A stretch of 64,000 bases of DNA, taken from assembly GCA_963920575.1 (NCBI GenBank), contig OY986971.1, positions 14,808,492-14,872,491 on the forward strand. Direction: 5' to 3'. Each line of letters begins with the position of its first letter. The first letter of the stretch is position 1. Below the pieces are notes generated by a model. The model saw only the letters and a list, made by a program, of their open reading frames with translations, searched no databases and had not been told where the DNA came from. This document shows, in pieces, positions 31,822-43,074 of the stretch. Both the position numbers and the translations under genes were made by a program. This DNA is from Narthecium ossifragum (taxonomy: Eukaryota; Streptophyta; Magnoliopsida; Dioscoreales; Nartheciaceae).

Positions 31822-32343
31822 TGATTGATCCTAATTCCCCATCCTCCTTACCTCTTTTTGATAATGCCAAAGGGGGAGAAAAAGTGTGATGTGATGAATG
31901 TGAACAATAGCCCTACATTTCTGCATTTCCTATCTTGTATTTTGGAAAACCTGTTTTTGAAATGAATGTTTTTTGTAAGTCCAAAGTTTTCCAAATAGTT
32001 TTGAATGGAAGTATTATATGGAAGTGTTGGAATCTTTTGAATGAAATGCAAATGTGTTTGGATATTGCTATGATGTATTAGTACAATGGTATAATCTCAA
32101 TATTCAATATGAAATCACTTCATGAAAGCATAAATGTTATTATTGAAAAGAAGCGAACATGCTAAAATCCAAACCATTATGTCAACATATCTTGAATGGA
32201 ACTTTTAATATCATTTTAAAGATATATGACTTGTGTGCATCTTGAAAATTAACTTTAGAACACATTTTTTTAAAGAAAAGGATGCATTGGTTAAGGGGGA
32301 GTCAAGATATTTTATCATCACATTTAAAAGGATTGTCATCATC
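31822..32343 (+). other. 3' untranslated region of Copia-2
   Basis: AT-rich, non-coding. It holds the uninterrupted insertion target GATTG at 32331-32335 that is split in Copia-1. Confidence 0.8.
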
Positions 32344-32357
32344 AAAAAGGGGGAGAT
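32344..32357 (+). other. Polypurine tract of Copia-2
   Basis: AAAAAGGGGGAGAT immediately before the 3' LTR. Confidence 0.9.
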
Positions 32358-33386
32358 TGTTGATCCTAACCTTGTTTTGATGATGCCAATATACATTAAA
32401 TGATAAAATATATGTTTAATATTTATTACCCCTTTAATTGGAAATCTAAAATTCAATGTTTAAGTTATTTTTGTACTGACGATCGATGCAAGGATCGACC
32501 GTGGGAATGTGGCGGTCGATCCATGGATCGACCGTAGTGAATGGTTCATACTCTTGGCTATATGCAGATTGACGCGACGGTCGATCGGTGCATCGACCGT
32601 CGGAAGCGTTTTTCTTGACAGAGGCTTACGGACGATGCGACGGTTGATGTGGCGGTCGACCGTGGCGCATCAATGAAGAAAGTAAAGACGCGACGGTCGA
32701 TCATGGGAAGCGTTTTTCTTGACAGAGGCTGACAGACTATGCGACGGTCGATGCGGCGGTCGACCGTGGCGCATATATGGAGAAAAGTCAAGGAGCGACG
32801 GTCGATCCGAGCATCGACCCTGGGAAGCGACCTTCTCAACTGAGGCTCACAGACGATGTGACGGTTGATGTCACGGTCGACCGTGAGAGTGACGGACGAT
32901 GCGTGGATCGATCGTCGAGCAAAAAGGCTGAGTTTTTTATAAACTTGTCAGAACTTTTATCATTATTATTGAGATCATTTGAGCAAGTTCTAGGAAAGAT
33001 TTCTACTTATTCTATTTGAGCTAAAACCTTTGTAAACCTTCTTCAAGTGTGAAGAAGTATCTTGAGAGTTGTTCAACAGCAAGTGGCTGTGATTGTAAGG
33101 TCACCAAGCACCAGGAAGCTTGGAGGAAAAGCTTGTAAAGAATTTGCAAGTAGTGGAACCTCAAGGAGAGCCTTGAGAGAAGTGGATGAGACCAAGAGTT
33201 GGGTCGAACCACTATAAAACGGTGTTATCTCTCTAACCCTCTTCTTCATTTAATTCTTGCATGCTGTTGTGGCTAAGGTTCATTTCGTTTACAAGCATTC
33301 AAGCTGTTAGATCTCTTTCTATCTGAATTTTCCATCAATCTAGTTTTTCAAAAAGAGTCCAATTCACCCCCCCTCTTGGACCTTCA
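32358..33386 (+). repeat. 3' LTR of Copia-2
   Basis: Runs 1029 bp from TGTTGATCC to TTGGACCTTCA, followed by GGTTG. The array at 32477-32925 is longer than in the 5' LTR, but a deletion near 32940 has removed the TATA-like sequence and the last array units, joining GAGTTTTTTATA directly to AACTTGTCAGAAC. Confidence 0.92.
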
Positions 33387-33391
33387 GGTTG

Positions 33392-33450
33392 TCGATGCGT
33401 TCCCGACGTGATCCCCAGGCATGAGAATCATGCTGGGTAAGGGGTGATCC
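33392..33450 (+). mobile_element. Short right remnant of the split Tekay-like LTR
   Basis: These 59 bp lie between the Copia-2 target duplication and a new minus-strand LTR. By position they continue the LTR interrupted at 22517. They are too short for independent proof. Confidence 0.35.
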
Positions 33451-34515
33451 TGTCACACCCCGACCCAGAAACCCCATCCGGACCGGTACATGAGCCGACT
33501 AAACCTATTTCCAAATTTGAACGGCGAGAGACTCCCCTTTATTTTCTTAATTTGAACCCTGTATAATTTATAATCTTCACAATAGTTTAAAGCGATAAAT
33601 CTAGTAGTTTCAACTATCACAAATCTCACTATCTAGTACAGGTTTTGATACATCATCTATTTCACCAACCCTCAATACATAATTTATACAGATATTCAAA
33701 ATTCCTCAAAGGGGGAAATTATACATTTAATATAACTGCAAATGTACAATTATTAATTAATAAAAGGGGAAACTCCATGATCCTCGAGCACTCCTCGAAA
33801 CTCCAAGTCTGCGATCACCTCAAGAACGTCGCTCCATCATCTCTAGAAGACTACCTGAAAAGTGAGGAACTGCATCGACATGCATCGTCAATGCAGCCCG
33901 GGGGAGTGAGCAATAAAGCTCAGTATGGTTCTGCTCTACTCTACGTCGTACGGAAAGGAAGGGAAACTACAAAGTCCCGGGTTTTGTGAGAGAAACTCAC
34001 GTTCCGTCCACCGTTTACCCCAACGCACGCGGCCTGTGACCACCATTGTGAATAGCCGTCCCTCTCAACAACCAAGCACCCAACCTTGAACAACAAAGGG
34101 CGTAGGACCCAGGGCAGTACATAACTTCCCTTAACACAGATACCGAGCATGAGACGAGAACTCTAGGCGATCTCTATACCTCAATCAATATAATATAATA
34201 TTCCAGTCCGACTACACAATAATCCTCGAACGATAAATAATTAGTCAGCATCACAATCGCACCCTAAACCACTATCTACCCAAACCCGGTTCTAAGGCTA
34301 GATCCGAGCTACCCGAGAGCCCCGGATCGGCGAAGAACCTATTCACCCATGCCCTAAGCTTATGCTCTAATGCAAGCAAATGCATGCAATGCTCAGGCAC
34401 AATTAAAGAAGTATAACTAAGCTAAATCCACATTTAATTCCCAATTAAACCATATAGAGGAGATTTAGAGGTCCTCCCAACAACAACTCCACTTCACGGA
34501 TCAAAGGAAAGAAGA
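33451..34515 (-). mobile_element. Tekay-like LTR fragment, minus orientation
   Basis: Starts TGTCACACCCCGACCCAG, the inverted end of the family. It contains blocks shared with the LTRs further right: CATCGACATGCATCG ... GGAAGGGAAACTAC (33870-33970) matches 42830-42920, and the stretch with GGCTAGATCCGAGCTACCCG (34300-34330) matches 44753-44780. It breaks off where a second LTR start occurs at 34516. No coding capacity. Confidence 0.7.
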
Positions 34516-35360
34516 TGTCACACCCCGACCCAGAAAACCCATCCAAATCGGGGGTGAGCAACCTAAACCTGTGGAATCATCAATGGGCGCAAAAATTTTG
34601 ACAGAGTCTCCTCTATGCCAACCACCGCCAGCTCCATCTCAGCCGGCCTATGCTGCCAACTGCGGACAGAAACGACATACATGTCCCGGCTGCTGGCCCT
34701 CAAAATACACCACTGGACCTTGGCCTGTCGTCTGGACTTGGCCTCCTCCATGAGAAGTCTGCACCTGGGGTCCTCCCAAAAAGAACTGCCCAGGTTGTGG
34801 GATTGCTTACCAGGCTACCCGACTCAGCCCCGCCCTCCAAGCGCAGACATCTTGTCCCACGGTAGACCCAGCGGGCCCCACAATCCACCCCCTTGGAGGC
34901 CCAACGTCCTCGCTGGCACAATTTTTGGCTGGGAACCGGCTCTGATAGAAGAAGGAAGAAGAAAAAAAAGAAAACATGGGAGGGTCACGGGTCTCTTATA
35001 GACTCGAGTCCGATTCTTGGGATCGCTCCCCAAGTGACCGATCGGTCTATGTTAGTTCAGCGTCCTTATCCGGACACGTAAGGGGCGGTGCCAATATCGA
35101 TCCTGTCGGATCGCTCGCTCCCTAGAGCCATCGATCGATCTGGGCTGACATGTGAGGACCCGTCCCTCTACTCCTGTGGCTCGTTGTAGACCGCAAGGGC
35201 AATTTGGTAAATTGCGCTTTGTCGGCTAGTTTCACACCCGCATGTGCACACACTGACCATGTTTGTGGTAATGTTTGGCTAGAATGGTTAGTGGGACCCG
35301 GGATCGAAAGATCCGGGCTTGGGCTTAAGTTTTAGCCCAAGTCTAGCTTTCTGCACCTAA

Positions 35361-35465
35361 GGGATCGATCTCCCTAGCTAAAAGATCGATCTCTTAGTGC
35401 CAGAAAGTCAAACCCGATTTGGCTAGGAAGATCGATCTCTTTCTCAAAAGAGATCGATCTCTCTT
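35361..35465 (+). repeat. AGATCGATCT array upstream of the TATA box (Tekay-like solo LTR)
   Basis: Two pairs of GATCGATC sites, spaced 21 and 22 bp within pairs and separated by a degenerate stretch. The last site is about 20 bp before the TATA box. Confidence 0.85.
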
Positions 35466-35482
35466 GAGTCGGTTCGTTCGTC

Positions 35483-35489
35483 TATAAAA
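35483..35489 (+). promoter_or_regulatory. TATA box of the Tekay-like solo LTR
   Basis: TATAAAA in the phrase GTCTATAAAATGAACG, immediately downstream of the first palindrome array. Confidence 0.65.
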
Positions 35490-35829
35490 TGAACGAAACC
35501 TTTTCTTTTGATTTTTTTGGAAAATCCGAGATTTCAGCCGTGTTCTTGCTGGATTTGACTTCGTTTGAGGAAGATCTAAGGCCTAGTAGCTTGGATTGAA
35601 GCTACTATTGCATAGGTAGAGATCCTACCTACAATCTTTTGGGTTTTTGGAGTTTTTCCGGTTTGATTGTGATCTTTTGCTTAGATCTGTAAAAATACAT
35701 GTTTGTTTTCCATGATTTCACCGGTTTTGGACTCGTGGTTTCTTGATCTACCAGATCTCAGAGTTTTGGGGGATTTGGTTGTCTTTTCCGGCGATATTTC
35801 TCGCCGTCCGGTCGTCGGAGAACCCATTC

Positions 35830-36066
35830 GGATCGATCTCCCTTGAGGGAAGATCTATCCCTTCTGGGGTGTCGTGCCCAGCCCGAGCAGGATCGATCCC
35901 TCGGTGGGAGAAGATCGATCCTTGCCTAGGCTGAGGTGGCGGGTTCCATATCACGAAGAAGATCGATCCTTCTGGTGGAGAAGATCAATCTCCTTCGGTT
36001 GACAGGGACGAGTTTCTCTTAAGTACTAAGAAGATCGATCCCCTTGGGAAGGGAGATCGATCTCTT
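35830..36066 (+). repeat. AGATCGATCC array downstream of the TATA box (Tekay-like solo LTR)
   Basis: Four pairs of GATCGATC-type sites with 21-22 bp spacing, from GGATCGATCTCCC at 35830 to GGAGATCGATCTC at 36055. Because it lies within the predicted transcript, these pairs could fold as RNA hairpins as well as act as DNA sites. Confidence 0.85.
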
Positions 36067-37629
36067 AGTGGCTGAGGGGTGTTTTCAAGTGGTTTTTGCC
36101 CGCGAGGCTTTGTATGACGGTTTTCTTTACTGTCTTATACCTGGTACAAATGTATAAGCATGTTAGCCCTATAATAGGGGCAGTGGTGAATCGGGGTAAT
36201 GATGACTCCTGGGATATTTAAAATAAACGGGCGGGTAGCCCTACAGCTTTCCTTAGCCTTGCATACCGGCGTGCGCCGAGGGCTTTATCTGTGATATCGG
36301 TGAGCTGTTGTTTGCGGGGCTGCTTCCCGATGCAGGTGTTGTGCTGGACTGCTGACAGTTGGTGGTGGTACCACTGTAGCAGCTCCTAGACCTTACTTAC
36401 CTGTTCACCACCCCGGGCCGGCAGGGTGCCGTGCCCAGACCTTGTTTGATATAGAATCACATACTGATGCATGCTTATCTGTATATCTCTGCTTGTGCTC
36501 ATAACATGCATTGTTTTGTGCATTAGTTGCATCTGTGTAGGACGTTGGCGATGGGTTGATCGCCGATCCGAGGCTTTCGGGTAGTCCGGATCAAGCTCTA
36601 GGACCGTTGCGGGTAGCTTGGTCCAGGACTTGATTTGTAGTATTCAGTCGATTTCGATGATAGGGTTAGATGACCTGAATATATGTGGTTTGATGTTTAG
36701 AGGTCGTATCGACCCCAAGTTGTATTTGAGGTGTAGCCGGAGTCCGGTGTTCTTGACTCTTGGGTCGAGGAGTGCCTACCCAGCGGTGTCTTGGCCCGCC
36801 AAACAGTGTTCAGTGTCATGTTGTGAGTCTGCAGTGTTTTGGGCCTGCGTTCACGGACTTTCGGTAGGGTTATGGGACCCTTGTATACACCTTGGGTAGA
36901 CTTGGGGGCGACACTGTTGTGTTCCCTCCCTTGTGAGTGTCGTAGTGTAGTGTCCCAGCTGAGCTTAGTGCTCACTCCTACCCGGGCTGCGTTTTGTAGG
37001 TGCTGGCGCTAGCTCTTCTTCGGTCGCCCCTACCGGGCTGGTGTTTGGTGACGTGGCAGCGTCTAGCGGTGCTTGAGGTGCGGCGATCGTCAGTTCTATC
37101 CCTTTTGTTTACTTAGCCTCCTACGGGAGAGATTTTGTTAAACTTTTACCCTGTTGAGGATTTGTATATATTCAGTTTCAGTCTTTGAGGTTTGTGATTA
37201 TTTGTATAATATAGGATGGTTATGAATTGCTAGGGAGACCACTATGATTAGAGGGAAACCTCGCCAAAATTTTCGCAGTAGGTTAGGTTCCGGTTCGCGT
37301 CGCTCGGCCCGGTTGGGCCTACGCGGGTCGGTGCGCGACATGACAGTTGTCCTAAAGACAATGTCATAAAGACAGCTTCCGCGCATCCGAACTCAGATCT
37401 TTCGATCCCAAGTTCGCCTAAGGTTCTAATAAGGACAAATAACAATCATATAGCTGTGTGGACTATACACAGGTGTGAAACCAACCGTCAAGGTGCAATT
37501 TATCAAATTGTCCTTAGGGTTCAATAGAAACAATACTATCAAAAAGATTGCGCTCGACGTGGAAACAAGCCAACAGGGCACATTCCTGACCTATGCAATC
37601 GAGCTAGGTTAGAGGAACGGGTCTTCATA

Positions 37630-38161
37630 ACCAAACATCCTTAAAAGAATTTCGTCAAAAATTCAATAAGGATAGAGAAGAAAGAACAAACTAGGCCTAC
37701 CTGGATAAACAAGCTACAAGCTAGGGTCACCAATGCCCACAAACAGATTTGTACCTGCTGAAAGGAACGGTCGGGGGTACTCCCGACGCATGCAGTCCTC
37801 TTGCTCCCAAGTTCTGCTCCTCGACTCGATTTACCCAATAGACTAGCACCAATAGAATCGTCTTGCCCCTCAGCACCTAATCTGTCCTGTCTACGATCTG
37901 CATTGGCTTCTCTGTATATGTAGCATACTTCTCAATCACGATGTCGTCAAGTTTGATCACATGAGACGGGTCTGGATCATAGTTCTTCAGCATCGATACG
38001 TGGAAAGTAGGGTGAACTGCTGCCATGTGCGGAGGTAGAGCTAGCTGGTAGGCGACCTTTGCAACACGTCTGACGATCTCAAAAGGGCCGGTGAACCCCG
38101 GTGCTAACTTGTCCTTGCTGCTGAATTTGACGGATCCTCTGCGTGGAGAAACATTTAGCAA
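37630..38161 (-). pseudogene. pol: Tekay-like integrase C-terminus with partial chromodomain
   Basis: The open part (38161-37877, 94 codons) reads [24 protein letters not shown] split over the GPF/Y module, then [20 protein letters not shown] and MQIVDRTD, the start of the chromodomain-like tail found in Tekay/Del chromoviruses. A stop follows. The rest to 37630 is degenerate and ends at the purine-rich tract before the LTR. The chromodomain normally directs integration to marked chromatin. This copy is dead. Confidence 0.8.
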
Positions 38162-39111
38162 CTCTCAATTGCCGACTGCGAACTCCATGGGTCGTCACCT
38201 CTAGTATGTGTAACTCTTCTATCTACTTTGCGTCATTAGGAGTCTCTGTCTGATCTGAGCCAATCGCTCTGTCGACTGCCTGATGATGTCTGGACCGGTA
38301 AGCGATGCCTCGCCAACCTCTGTCCAGCACACTGGTGAGAAACTCTGTCTGTCGTACAACGCTTCGAAGGGTACGAAACCCATACTGGGTGGAATGTTGT
38401 GCTGAAAGTCAGCACTGTCCCCAAAGAATCCTGGAAGCTGCTCTAGAATATGCCGGTGAGTTTGGGGTCCCTGTCTGATACTATCAATACCGGGATGTTG
38501 TGCAATCTGACCACCTCGTTGATGTACCTCTGGCTCAACCTCGATGCTACATCTGTAGTCCTCATGGGGAGAAAATGCGCCGACTTGGTCAATCGTTCAA
38601 TGATGACCCAAATCCCATCTTTTCCCCTCGGTGTCCTGGGTAGCCCGGTGATGAAGTCCATCGCTATGTGCTCCCACTTCCACTCTGATACTGGAAGTGG
38701 ATGTAGTAGACCCGACGTCCGTCAGTGCTATGCCTTCACCTTCTTACAGGTGAGGCATATGGAAACAAACTCAGCAACAGATCTCTTGATCCCGCACCAC
38801 CAAAACTGTCGACGAGGATCGTGGTATATTTGGTGCTGTTGGGATGAACTACGAAGCTGGAGTGATGGAACTCACAGAGAATGTCCTCTCTCAGCACTGG
38901 GTCTGCTGGAACTACAACACTACCGCTGTAGTGTAGACCGTCGTCTGCTCAAACTATCCAACCCTCGATCGCGTGCTCAGTGCCGACCGCCGCATGGATC
39001 TCCACAAGCTTAGGATCTCTGCTCTGCGCCTCTATCACCCCCGTCAAAATAACTAGGATGTTGCGAACAACACACAGGAAACCGCTTACTAACTGTCTCT
39101 ATCATCTGCCA
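38162..39111 (-). pseudogene. pol: Tekay-like integrase core, degenerate
   Basis: The clearest piece (38661-38443) contains MDFITGLPRTPRGKDGIWV and VIIERLTKSAHFLP and ends VSDRDPKLTGIF, with two of the three catalytic acids (D in MDF, D in SDRDP). The segment 38760-39110 upstream in the reading direction should carry the HHCC finger but is full of stops, and the piece with the third acid (38162-38442) is frameshifted. Confidence 0.82.
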
Positions 39112-39778
39112 CTATCGAGATGACAACGCTGCCAAAGTCGCTCTGCTGTCTTTGGCCTGTCTACTCAGAGCGTCCGCTACAGCATTTTCCTTGCCATGAT
39201 GGTAATGCAACTGGAAGTCATAGTCCTCTAGTAGCTCCATCCACCGGCGCTGCCTATGGTTGAGATCGCACCGGGTGAAAACGTTCTTCAAGCTCTTATG
39301 ATCAGAGTACACCAGGCACAACTCGTCGTAGAGATAGTGCCGCCATGTCTTTAGAGCAAAGACAACTGCTACCATCTCTAAATCATGGACGGGGTAAGTC
39401 CACTCATGGGTTTTCATCTGTCTGGAACCGTAGGCCAGCACATGGCCCTCCTGTGTCAGAACGCAGCCTAGACCCTCTCTACTGGCATCGCAATACACGC
39501 TGTAGCCGACACCTCGCTCTAGAACTATCAGGATCGGTGTACTCGTCAGTCTCGCCCTCAACTCCATGAAGGCATGCTCAAGCAACTCTGGAGAAGTCTC
39601 TAACGAACCTTCGGTAGTATCTCACCAAGCCGAGGAAGCTGTTGACCTCGAACACTGTCTTCGGCCTCTGCCACTATACCACTGCCTTGAACTTGGTTGG
39701 ATCAACTGAAATGTTCTATCGCTGACACCACATGCCCCAGAAACTTCACTTCTGGGAGCCAGAACTCGCACTTGGAAG
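39112..39778 (-). pseudogene. pol: Tekay-like reverse transcriptase end and RNase H
   Basis: The open part (39585-39112, 157 codons) holds [51 protein letters not shown] and [11 protein letters not shown], the standard gypsy RNase H and connection with its acidic residues. From 39585 to 39778 the preceding reverse transcriptase connection is recognisable in other frames ([16 protein letters not shown]). The sequence is truncated at 39778 by a copia LTR fragment, so the active-site part of reverse transcriptase is absent. Confidence 0.87.
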
Positions 39779-40262
39779 TGAAGGTCCAAGGGGGGGGGGG
39801 GGGAATCGGACTCTTTTGCGAAAATATAATAGATGAAAACCAAGATAGAATGCTAGAAGACTAGTATGCTTGTTTAGATATGAAAGCAATAAATAAAGCA
39901 AGTAATGAAGAAGGAGTTAGGAGACTTGCACTATATTTTATAGTGGTTCGGCCAACCTTGTCTACGTCCACTTCACTCAAGATCCTCCTTGAGCTTCCAC
40001 TACTTGTAATCCTCCCTTACAAGTTTTCCCACTAAGCTTCCGGGTGCTTGACAACCTTACAAATCCTCCAACAACTGTTGGAGCTCCCCCTCAAGCTTTC
40101 AGGTGCTTGAGAATCTTACAAATCACTCCAAGTAACTCTTGGAGATTTCTCACAAAGTCTAGTTCACAACTTGAAGTAGGTTTACAAAGATTTAAGCTCT
40201 CAAAAGAAGATTAAAACTTGTTACAATGTAAACTAATATATGCCTTAGTCTTAGACCAAGTT
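39779..40262 (-). repeat. Copia LTR fragment (R-U5 end)
   Basis: Read on the minus strand it matches 9170-9631 of the Copia-1 LTR, ending TTGGACCTTCA at 39779. The U3 half with its array is missing. The C tract near the end has expanded to 14 uninterrupted bases (G run at 39790-39803 on the plus strand). It is more divergent than the Copia-1 and Copia-2 LTRs. Confidence 0.8.
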
Positions 40263-40267
40263 TCCTA

Positions 40268-40392
40268 GATCTTCCCAGATTAAATTGTTTAAATTCATAA
40301 CAGTTATAGACTTGTGCGCCCATTGATGATGTAAACAGGTTTAGGTGGCTCACGTCTCGATCTGGATGGGTTTACTGGGTCGGGGCGTGACA
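40268..40392 (+). repeat. 3' end of a Tekay-like LTR, isolated
   Basis: About 125 bp whose reverse complement matches 61619-61735. It ends GGGTCGGGGCGTGACA, the canonical family end. It is the first segment of the LTR at 42527, but in inverted orientation and 2 kb away, so it marks a rearrangement. Confidence 0.75.
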
Positions 40393-40413
40393 CATCATCT
40401 CAACAAATTGGCG

Positions 40414-40920
40414 TTATCTAACAATCAAACCATCATAGAAATAACTAACAAGACGCCAACTTTCATATCCAAGATGAGGACATAAATTCAACATGTCATT
40501 AAATCGTTCCCACGCCTGATACAAACTTTCACTATCCTTCTGTGTGAAGGTCGAAATCTGTCTCTTAAGTGCATTGGTTTTGTATTGTGGGAAATACTTG
40601 TTGAAAAATATCTGTGTCATTTCAGCCCAAGATCTTATAGATCGTGGCCTCAAGGAATATAACCAACTCTTCGCTCTATCCTTCAGTGAGAAGGGAAAGA
40701 ACTTAAGTCGGATCATATCTAGTGCACCTAGTTGGCCATGGAAGGTCGCTACTACTTCCTCAAACTCCCTAATATGCACATATGGATTTTCATTTTCCAA
40801 CCCATGAAAGGTAGGAAGCAACTGAATCATGCCAGGTTTAAAGTCAACGTGTGCTGCATTAGGTGGAAACATGATGCATGAAGGTGTTGCAGAGCGTGTG
40901 GGATGCAAGTATTCTTGCAA
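40414..40920 (-). pseudogene. gag: Athila-like gag core, truncated
   Basis: 168 codons with the retrotransposon gag pattern: [20 protein letters not shown], then FFPFSLKDRAKSWLY, then IFFNKYFPQYKT and YFYDGL. The same pattern occurs in the intact element at 57240-51883 ([48 protein letters not shown]), but the sequences are clearly different, so this is another lineage. It ends without zinc knuckle because the element is cut at about 40393. Confidence 0.85.
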
Positions 40921-41343
40921 ACTCCTAGGAGCTTATTCTTCCTCGTGCTCAGCCATAATGAAAATATGATGTGAAGTTTGTGACTGTTCATCAAAGAGAT
41001 CAGCAATATATGTCTCACTATCAGAAGTTTCAGAATCACCCTCGGGGCGTCTAGGAAATCAGCCTAGTTCGTCTCTATACCGAGGCATACACCAACAAAC
41101 ATGCAATCCAATAGATGCAAACCAACTAAAGAAAATAGGCAAAAACAATAATTGAAACTAAGCTTACTAACTAAAACCGAATAAAAGAAAAAAATCCTAA
41201 TAGAGAAGGAAAATCAAAGCCAAAATAAAGAAATAACGACTAAATAAAATGAACGAAGTTACCGCTTTCGATATCTACAATCACTGTAATATGATTCCGG
41301 CGCTTTTCTGAACCGTCTCCCCGGCAACGGCGCCAATTTTTTA

Positions 41344-42526
41344 TGTTGCTCAAATATGTCACGCACAGCGGTCGTGGTGCAGTACAACATAAGAGAGGTC
41401 GAACCCACAGAGAGACAAGCAGGAAAGATCCAGAAACACAAATAACATTGTATCGAGAACAACCAAGAACGTTAATGTTAAGAAAGTATATCATAGATGT
41501 AATGATGAGATAAAGTTAACGAAAGAAATCAAGATTTGGATGAGGCTAGGCTTCAGGAATCACTTCATTCGGATTTAGACTCTTCTCTTCTCAACGGTTC
41601 ATATAATACTCAGTGAAAGGATTCACATCCCAATCACCTTAACCGGAAGATATGAAACTATAAACCTAACAAAATATATAAATGTATCTTCCTACGATTG
41701 ATTCTTCCTTATTATAGTTCTAACTTCATCCAACCCAAACCTAAGAATACACGATACCGGCTGTCACTACAGGCAACGCGCAGCAAAAGTTCATCGGCAC
41801 AAAGCCCTAACTCTATCTAACCAGATCTCTAAGAATACACAATACCAACTCTCACAATCGGCAATGCATAGCAAAGATTTCATGAGATAAAGTAGGTAAA
41901 CAATAGATAAAACTATGGGATTATAAGATCATGAAAGAAGCATGACTGGATTCATAATATAAATCATCCACATAGGAATCTATAATCTGAAAACAATCTT
42001 TCAAGATTCAATACATAGAAAAGAGTTCAACAATAAAGGTTAAAACTATGAATTATTGTTGGAGAAGAAACCCTAATCCTCGCTAGATCATCCGTCCGCT
42101 ATGCCCGCGGATTACTCAGCCATGGATGGAGATGTCTTCATCTTCTTCCCTTAAAAAACATCCAGGAAAGAGCCTCCAAAAATGTCCAAGAAATCCCTTT
42201 GACTAATCCTAAGTTTCCTATTTATAGGGTCCAAGAATTAGGAAACTCGGGTTAAGTTTAAGCCTGTTATACGCCCGCGGACGATGCCATGGTCGATGCC
42301 ACGGTCGACCGTGACCTGTGCATAGTATTTGGAAAAGCGACGGTCGATAATCGCATCGACCCTGAGAAGTGTTTTCCTTGACAGAGGCTGACAGTCGATG
42401 CTACGGTCGATGCTACGGTCGACCGTGAGCATTTTGAGTGTGACGGTCGATTGCACGGATAATGCGACGGTCGACCTTGAGAATTTTTGAGCGCGACGGT
42501 CGACCGTTCGATCTGACGGTCGACCA
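41344..42526 (-). repeat. LTR of the truncated Athila-like element (family B/C)
   Basis: From the primer-site side it starts TGTTGCTCAAATATGTCACG and matches the reverse complement of 27100-27980 (family B U5 and R). From about 42190 it matches the family C solo LTR near 43890-44210, including the ACGGTCGACCGT array at 42290-42526. It is a natural hybrid of B-like U5 and C-like U3, cut at 42526 by the Tekay-like LTR. Confidence 0.8.
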
Positions 42527-43074
42527 GAAATTTCGGCAGAATCCCCTTTATAATTATAGCACAAGAAACCTATACAATTTACAATTTCAACTTGAACAAA
42601 GGCACCATTGTAAATAACTAATTATTACAACATTTCTCAAATACAATTGAATTAATGATCGTACAATTATGTTCTCGAATACATTATATTATCCCTCGAT
42701 TTATACATCAATTTGTATATCATTGTTTAAGACTGCAAATTATCTGTAGACGAGCACCTCAAAGCTCCAAGTCCTCGATCAAATTGAAATGTCACGCCAT
42801 CTTCTAGAAGAACACCTGAAAGAAGGAACTGCATCGACCTGCATCGCCGATGTAGCCCAGGTAGGGTGAGCAACAATGCCCAGTAGGGTTCTACTCTACG
42901 TCGCACAGAAAGGAAGGGAAACTGCAACTGTGTCGGTCTCCGCCTAAGCCTAAGGTATGTCAAGGGCCACATGACCCCGTCGATTCCCGAGGTCTCTTGT
43001 CCAGATCCCACCCTCACCCAAGAACATACGAGAGGAAACAAAGACTGCGGGCTCCTGTCTAGGTACCACCCTGC

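Larger units (their letters stand above)
22523..33386 (+). mobile_element. Copia-2: second SIRE-like copia retrotransposon
   Basis: Full length, flanked by GGTTG at 22518-22522 and 33387-33391. Same order as Copia-1 and very similar base for base, but with different lesions: one stop in gag, a stop and a 1586-bp solo LTR in integrase, one inserted A at the start of reverse transcriptase, and a 2-bp loss in RNase H. ORF3 is fully open. The two copia copies have independent lesions, so each can be read against the other. Confidence 0.93.
35151..37340 (+). mobile_element. Solo LTR of a Tekay/Del-like chromovirus
   Basis: Starts TGTGAGGACCCG, ends GGTCGGTGCGCGACA, 2190 bp, flanked by TGACA at 35146-35150 and 37341-37345. 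It has a TATA box at 35483 with one palindrome array upstream (35361-35465) and another downstream in the transcribed part (35830-36066). The 36330-36720 section matches the split LTR at 22060-22510. It is inserted in opposite orientation into another Tekay-like LTR. Confidence 0.93.
34516..37629 (-). repeat. 3' LTR of a minus-strand Tekay-like element, split by a solo LTR
   Basis: The left edge is TGTCACACCCCGACCC. The right edge, read inverted, is TATGAAGACCCG, a mutated TGTGAGGACCCG. The sequence is 34516-35150 plus 37346-37629. The right edge is followed by AAGGATGTTTGG (inverted), a purine-rich tract, and then by remnants of gypsy pol in the same orientation. Only about 920 bp of the LTR remain, so it is internally deleted compared with its relatives. 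Confidence 0.7.
40393..42526 (-). mobile_element. Truncated Athila-like element: gag start, primer site and LTR
   Basis: Read on the minus strand: LTR (42526-41344), tRNA-Asp-type primer site TCCCCGGCAACGGCGCCA at 41318-41335, leader, then gag from 40920 to 40414, where the element is cut. Both outer ends are truncated and no target duplication is visible. Confidence 0.8.

Noticed and set aside
34563..35081. Several frames of 60-128 codons on both strands
   Set aside because: They lie within a decayed Tekay-like LTR, without motif or consistent start.
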